Below, in pieces: positions 3,123 through 5,579 of a stretch of DNA of 5,579 nt. The position numbers and the translations under genes were made by a program. The stretch's first letter is position 1; every line of letters starts with the position of its first letter. The notes below the pieces were generated by a model. That model worked only from the letters and a program-made list of their open reading frames with translations, ran no database searches and was not told the origin of the DNA. Source of the DNA: Candidatus Pacearchaeota archaeon (GTDB lineage Archaea > Nanobdellota > Nanobdellia > Pacearchaeales > GW2011-AR1); the NCBI GenBank assembly GCA_002688875.1, contig NZDU01000044.1, forward strand, positions 1,912 to 7,490. Reading direction: 5' to 3'.

Positions 3123-5285
3123 ATGGCTAACGAAATAGACCAACAAGTTATAGACGACTACAAAAAAACAATTGTAGAATTGACGAAATTGCGAAAGGAC
3201 GAACTCAAGTCATCAAAAAAAACATTTGAAGAACGTGTCAAATTTGTAAGAAAAGAGTTTTCAGACCGAAGAGCTAGTATAAGAGACACATATAAAGAAA
3301 GTAAAGTACGTAAAGAACTAATCAAATTACTCGAAAAAGAAGAAGACGAATTTGAGAAAGAGTTAGGACAAAGAGAAAAACAAAGAAAAGCAATTGCAGG
3401 TGTTACATCTGCATTAGGTGGATTATATGGTGCGGCAGAAAAAGGTGAAGGAACAATTAGTTCTTTTACTAGTGTATTCAAAGGAAAGGGTGTATTTGGT
3501 TCTGCATTTTCAGCTTTAGGTGATCGTTTAGATACCAACATTGAAACATTCAGACAACTTTCACAAACAGGTGCAAACTTTGGACAAAGTATAGTTCAAA
3601 TGAGGGTTGCCGCAGGACAAGCTCTATTACCATTAGATGATTTTGCATCACTAATAGCTCAAAATGCACAAAATTTAGCCGCCTTATATGGATCAACAAC
3701 AGAAGGTGCAAAAAGAATTGCTGAACTATCAGAAGGTATGAGAACTGCTAGTGTAGAATCATTAGCACCACTAGGATTTACAATTGATGAAATTAATGAT
3801 ACATTATTATTAAATTTAGAAAGACAGAGAAGAACTTTTAATTTTGATGCAAATGCACGAACACAAAATATTAAATCTGCAATCAATTTTGCAAAACAAT
3901 TAGACAGACTAGCAAAACTTACAGGTACACAAAGAGAAGAATTACAAAAACAAATCGAAGCTCAAATGAGCAATGAAAGATTCCAAGCGATGTTGGCTGG
4001 AGCAACCGACGAGACAAGACAACGTTTAGAAAACTTTGCGGCTACTATTGGTAGTATTTCTCCAGAACTAACAGAAGGTTTTCAAGATTTAATTGCAAAC
4101 GCCGGAAGACCAGTAACCGATGCGGCTATTGCATTGATACAAAATATGCCAGAGGCTCAAGCCGCAATACAAAATTTAATTTCTGGAACAACAACATCTG
4201 AACAAGCATTAATGTCTGTGAGAAATGCGGCAATTAAATCGCAAGACAGATTTAGAATGGCAACAGTAACAGGTACAGTTGAATTCTTAAGATTACAAGG
4301 CGGAGTTATTAAATTAGGAACAACTGCATTGGATCTAAATGCAGTAATGTCCGAACAGGCCGCAATATCTCCAGGACTTACAAAAGGATTAACTGAATTC
4401 CAAGATGCGACTAAAAGATTATCAGGACAATTCCAAAAAATTGAAACAGGATTACTAGCAGGATTTGGTCCATTACTAGGTAAACTGGCAGACTGGACCA
4501 CTGGTGGTATGCAAATATTAGGTGGTATTGCAGAAAAAGTAGCAAAAGTACCAATGCTATCTGCATCATTATTGTTAGGAGGTATAATAGGCAAATATCT
4601 ATTCAGTAGAGGTGAACAAATTTTAATAACGACGTTGGGTGTAAGAGCAGGTACGTCACATTTAGGGGCCGGTGGCTTAATGGGCCAAACAAAAGGTCTG
4701 GGCGGAAAAGTAAAAGGCAGTTTTGGTGGCTCAATGGCAGGTGGTTTTGGAAATGCATTATCATTAGGTAAAGGCGGAATAGGATCTAAATTATTAAGAG
4801 GTGGCGGACTAGTAGGTGCTGGACTTGGCGGAATAATGGCGGCTGGACAACTAATGGACGATGACAAAAGCAATAATGCACAAGCATGGGGAACTTTAGC
4901 AGGTACGACACTTGGAGCATTTGGTGGTCCACTTGGAATGATGCTTGGCGGTATGGCCGGAGGTGCAATTGGCAATATGATTGGTGGTAAAGCACACGGC
5001 GGACCAATGGCTGGTGGTAATCCAAAACTTGTAGGTGAAGCTGGACCTGAAATAGTAATGACTAAAGCCAATGCCAATGTTCTATCAAATGCAGATTCGA
5101 AGAAAATGTTATCTACTGAGAATATGGAAAAAATTCTAACAACAATAGCTTCAGGTCAAGCTACCGCAAATAAGATACATACTCAACACTTAGAAACGTT
5201 AAATACAGGTACTATGATACAAAATAAGATTAGAGTAGCTAGTGAAACAACTGCTAGAAAAAGATATGAAATAGGAAATGTTTAA
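3123..5285 (+). CDS. Tail tape measure protein
   Basis: This 720-aa protein is called a tape measure from its layout and C-terminal motif. Residues about 5-95 are highly charged and coiled coil (repeated Lys/Glu/Arg, as in LLEKEEDEFEKELGQREKQR). About 100-470 is a long alternating helical region rich in Ala, Gln, Leu and Thr. A hydrophobic stretch (MLSASLLLGGIIGKYLF) lies at 478-494. A glycine-rich, glycine-zipper region follows at about 516-625. The motif HGGPMAGGNPKLVGEAGPEIV (625-645) closely matches the conserved GG-x-LVGE-x-GPE element near the end of many tape measure proteins. Such proteins set tail length and are carried inside the tail tube. At about 1.5 angstroms per residue it would suit a tail near 100 nm. 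The ATG at 3123 has a weak GGAG 14 bases upstream. The late octamer at 3052 probably drives it, and the portal gene follows after 36 bases. Confidence 0.82.
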   Translation: MANEIDQQVIDDYKKTIVELTKLRKDELKSSKKTFEERVKFVRKEFSDRRASIRDTYKESKVRKELIKLLEKEEDEFEKELGQREKQRKAIAGVTSALGGLYGAAEKGEGTISSFTSVFKGKGVFGSAFSALGDRLDTNIETFRQLSQTGANFGQSIVQMRVAAGQALLPLDDFASLIAQNAQNLAALYGSTTEGAKRIAELSEGMRTASVESLAPLGFTIDEINDTLLLNLERQRRTFNFDANARTQNIKSAINFAKQLDRLAKLTGTQREELQKQIEAQMSNERFQAMLAGATDETRQRLENFAATIGSISPELTEGFQDLIANAGRPVTDAAIALIQNMPEAQAAIQNLISGTTTSEQALMSVRNAAIKSQDRFRMATVTGTVEFLRLQGGVIKLGTTALDLNAVMSEQAAISPGLTKGLTEFQDATKRLSGQFQKIETGLLAGFGPLLGKLADWTTGGMQILGGIAEKVAKVPMLSASLLLGGIIGKYLFSRGEQILITTLGVRAGTSHLGAGGLMGQTKGLGGKVKGSFGGSMAGGFGNALSLGKGGIGSKLLRGGGLVGAGLGGIMAAGQLMDDDKSNNAQAWGTLAGTTLGAFGGPLGMMLGGMAGGAIGNMIGGKAHGGPMAGGNPKLVGEAGPEIVMTKANANVLSNADSKKMLSTENMEKILTTIASGQATANKIHTQHLETLNTGTMIQNKIRVASETTARKRYEIGNV

Positions 5286-5321
5286 GGTTGTTTAATTGTA
5301 TGAAAAAGTGTAATATATAAT

Positions 5322-5579
5322 ATGGCTTGGAAAAAATATTTTAATGATGCAAACTTATCTCCAATTTCTGGAGAAAAAGTACCTAACTTTGCAAAAAGAA
5401 ATTACAGTTCTTATTTGCCTGATGTTTATACAGGACATCCAAACAGAATTCAACGGTATTTTCAATATGACCAAATGGATTCTGATTCAGAAATTAATGC
5501 GGCACTAGATATCCTAGCAGAATTTTCAACACAACAAAACAAAGAAAATGAAACACCATTTGATATTGTGTTTAAAGAC
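5322..5579 (+). CDS. 20: Portal vertex protein (T4 gp20-like), 5' end only
   Basis: The first 86 codons of the portal protein of T4-like phages are present and the gene runs off the right edge. The start is MAWKKYF, followed by PDVYTGHPNRIQRYFQYDQMD (residues 34-54) and then the characteristic SEINAALDILAEFSTQ (57-72), the gp20 segment with a conserved acidic helix entering the clip and stem core. Full-length gp20 relatives are around 520-560 aa, so most of the gene is missing. Gp20 forms the dodecameric ring at the head vertex through which DNA is packaged and starts prohead assembly. The ATG at 5322 has no obvious Shine-Dalgarno sequence and only AT-rich DNA before it. The 36-base gap from the tape measure stop suggests co-transcription. 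In T4 the gene before 20 encodes the tail tube, so the neighbour here is unusual. Confidence 0.85.
   Translation, partial: MAWKKYFNDANLSPISGEKVPNFAKRNYSSYLPDVYTGHPNRIQRYFQYDQMDSDSEINAALDILAEFSTQQNKENETPFDIVFKD

Noticed and set aside
3158..3541. Minus-strand open frame of 127 codons
   Set aside because: It is a Ser/Leu/Phe-rich shadow of the charged N-terminal coiled coil of the tape measure gene.
4157..5077. Long minus-strand open frame (306 codons), proline-rich
   Set aside because: It is the antisense of the glycine- and alanine-rich part of the tape measure gene; Gly codons read backwards give Pro. It has no family likeness, and the tape measure frame is well supported.

Overview
The window is a piece of an AT-rich genome of a T4-like tailed phage (myovirus), most likely one infecting a marine, low-GC bacterium. 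The evidence is a run of T4-type morphogenesis genes: a gp26-like baseplate/tail protein, a gp51-like small protein, a tape measure protein and the start of a gp20-type portal protein. The 5'-TATAAATA late-promoter octamer of T4-like phages is also present. The host guess (SAR11 or another alphaproteobacterium) is an inference from base composition and from the type of ketopantoate-reductase relative carried. It is not proven by the sequence.

Layout. Bases 1-510 hold no long complete gene. A minus-strand open frame runs off the left edge (1-254). The plus strand of the same region has a good sigma70-type promoter (55-83), several strong hairpins and two terminator-like hairpins (410-429 and 478-499), so it may encode a structured RNA of about 400 nt. 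Bases 511-3041 are a minus-strand cluster, read right to left: gp26-like (3041-2187), gp51-like (2157-1963), an acidic coiled-coil protein of unknown function (1899-1573), and a ketopantoate-reductase-family gene (1555-511) split into two frames at a run of 12 A residues. An 81-bp divergent promoter region (3042-3122) separates this from the plus-strand genes: the tape measure protein (3123-5285) and the 5' end of the portal gene (5322 to the right edge).

How the genes may work together. The gp26-like and gp51-like frames sit directly across a promoter region from the tape measure gene. The gp51-like frame is in the -1 frame relative to gp26 and is fully open back to a double slippery sequence (AAATTTTTTC) lying five bases before the gp26 stop. 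This is the architecture of the lambda G/G-T tail assembly chaperones, which coat the tape measure protein during tail assembly. The strongest hypothesis from this window is therefore that gp26 and gp51 here are one frameshifted gene making a short and a long chaperone-like product. The ketopantoate-reductase relative is the only metabolic gene and is a candidate auxiliary metabolic gene; its reading frame is interrupted as given.
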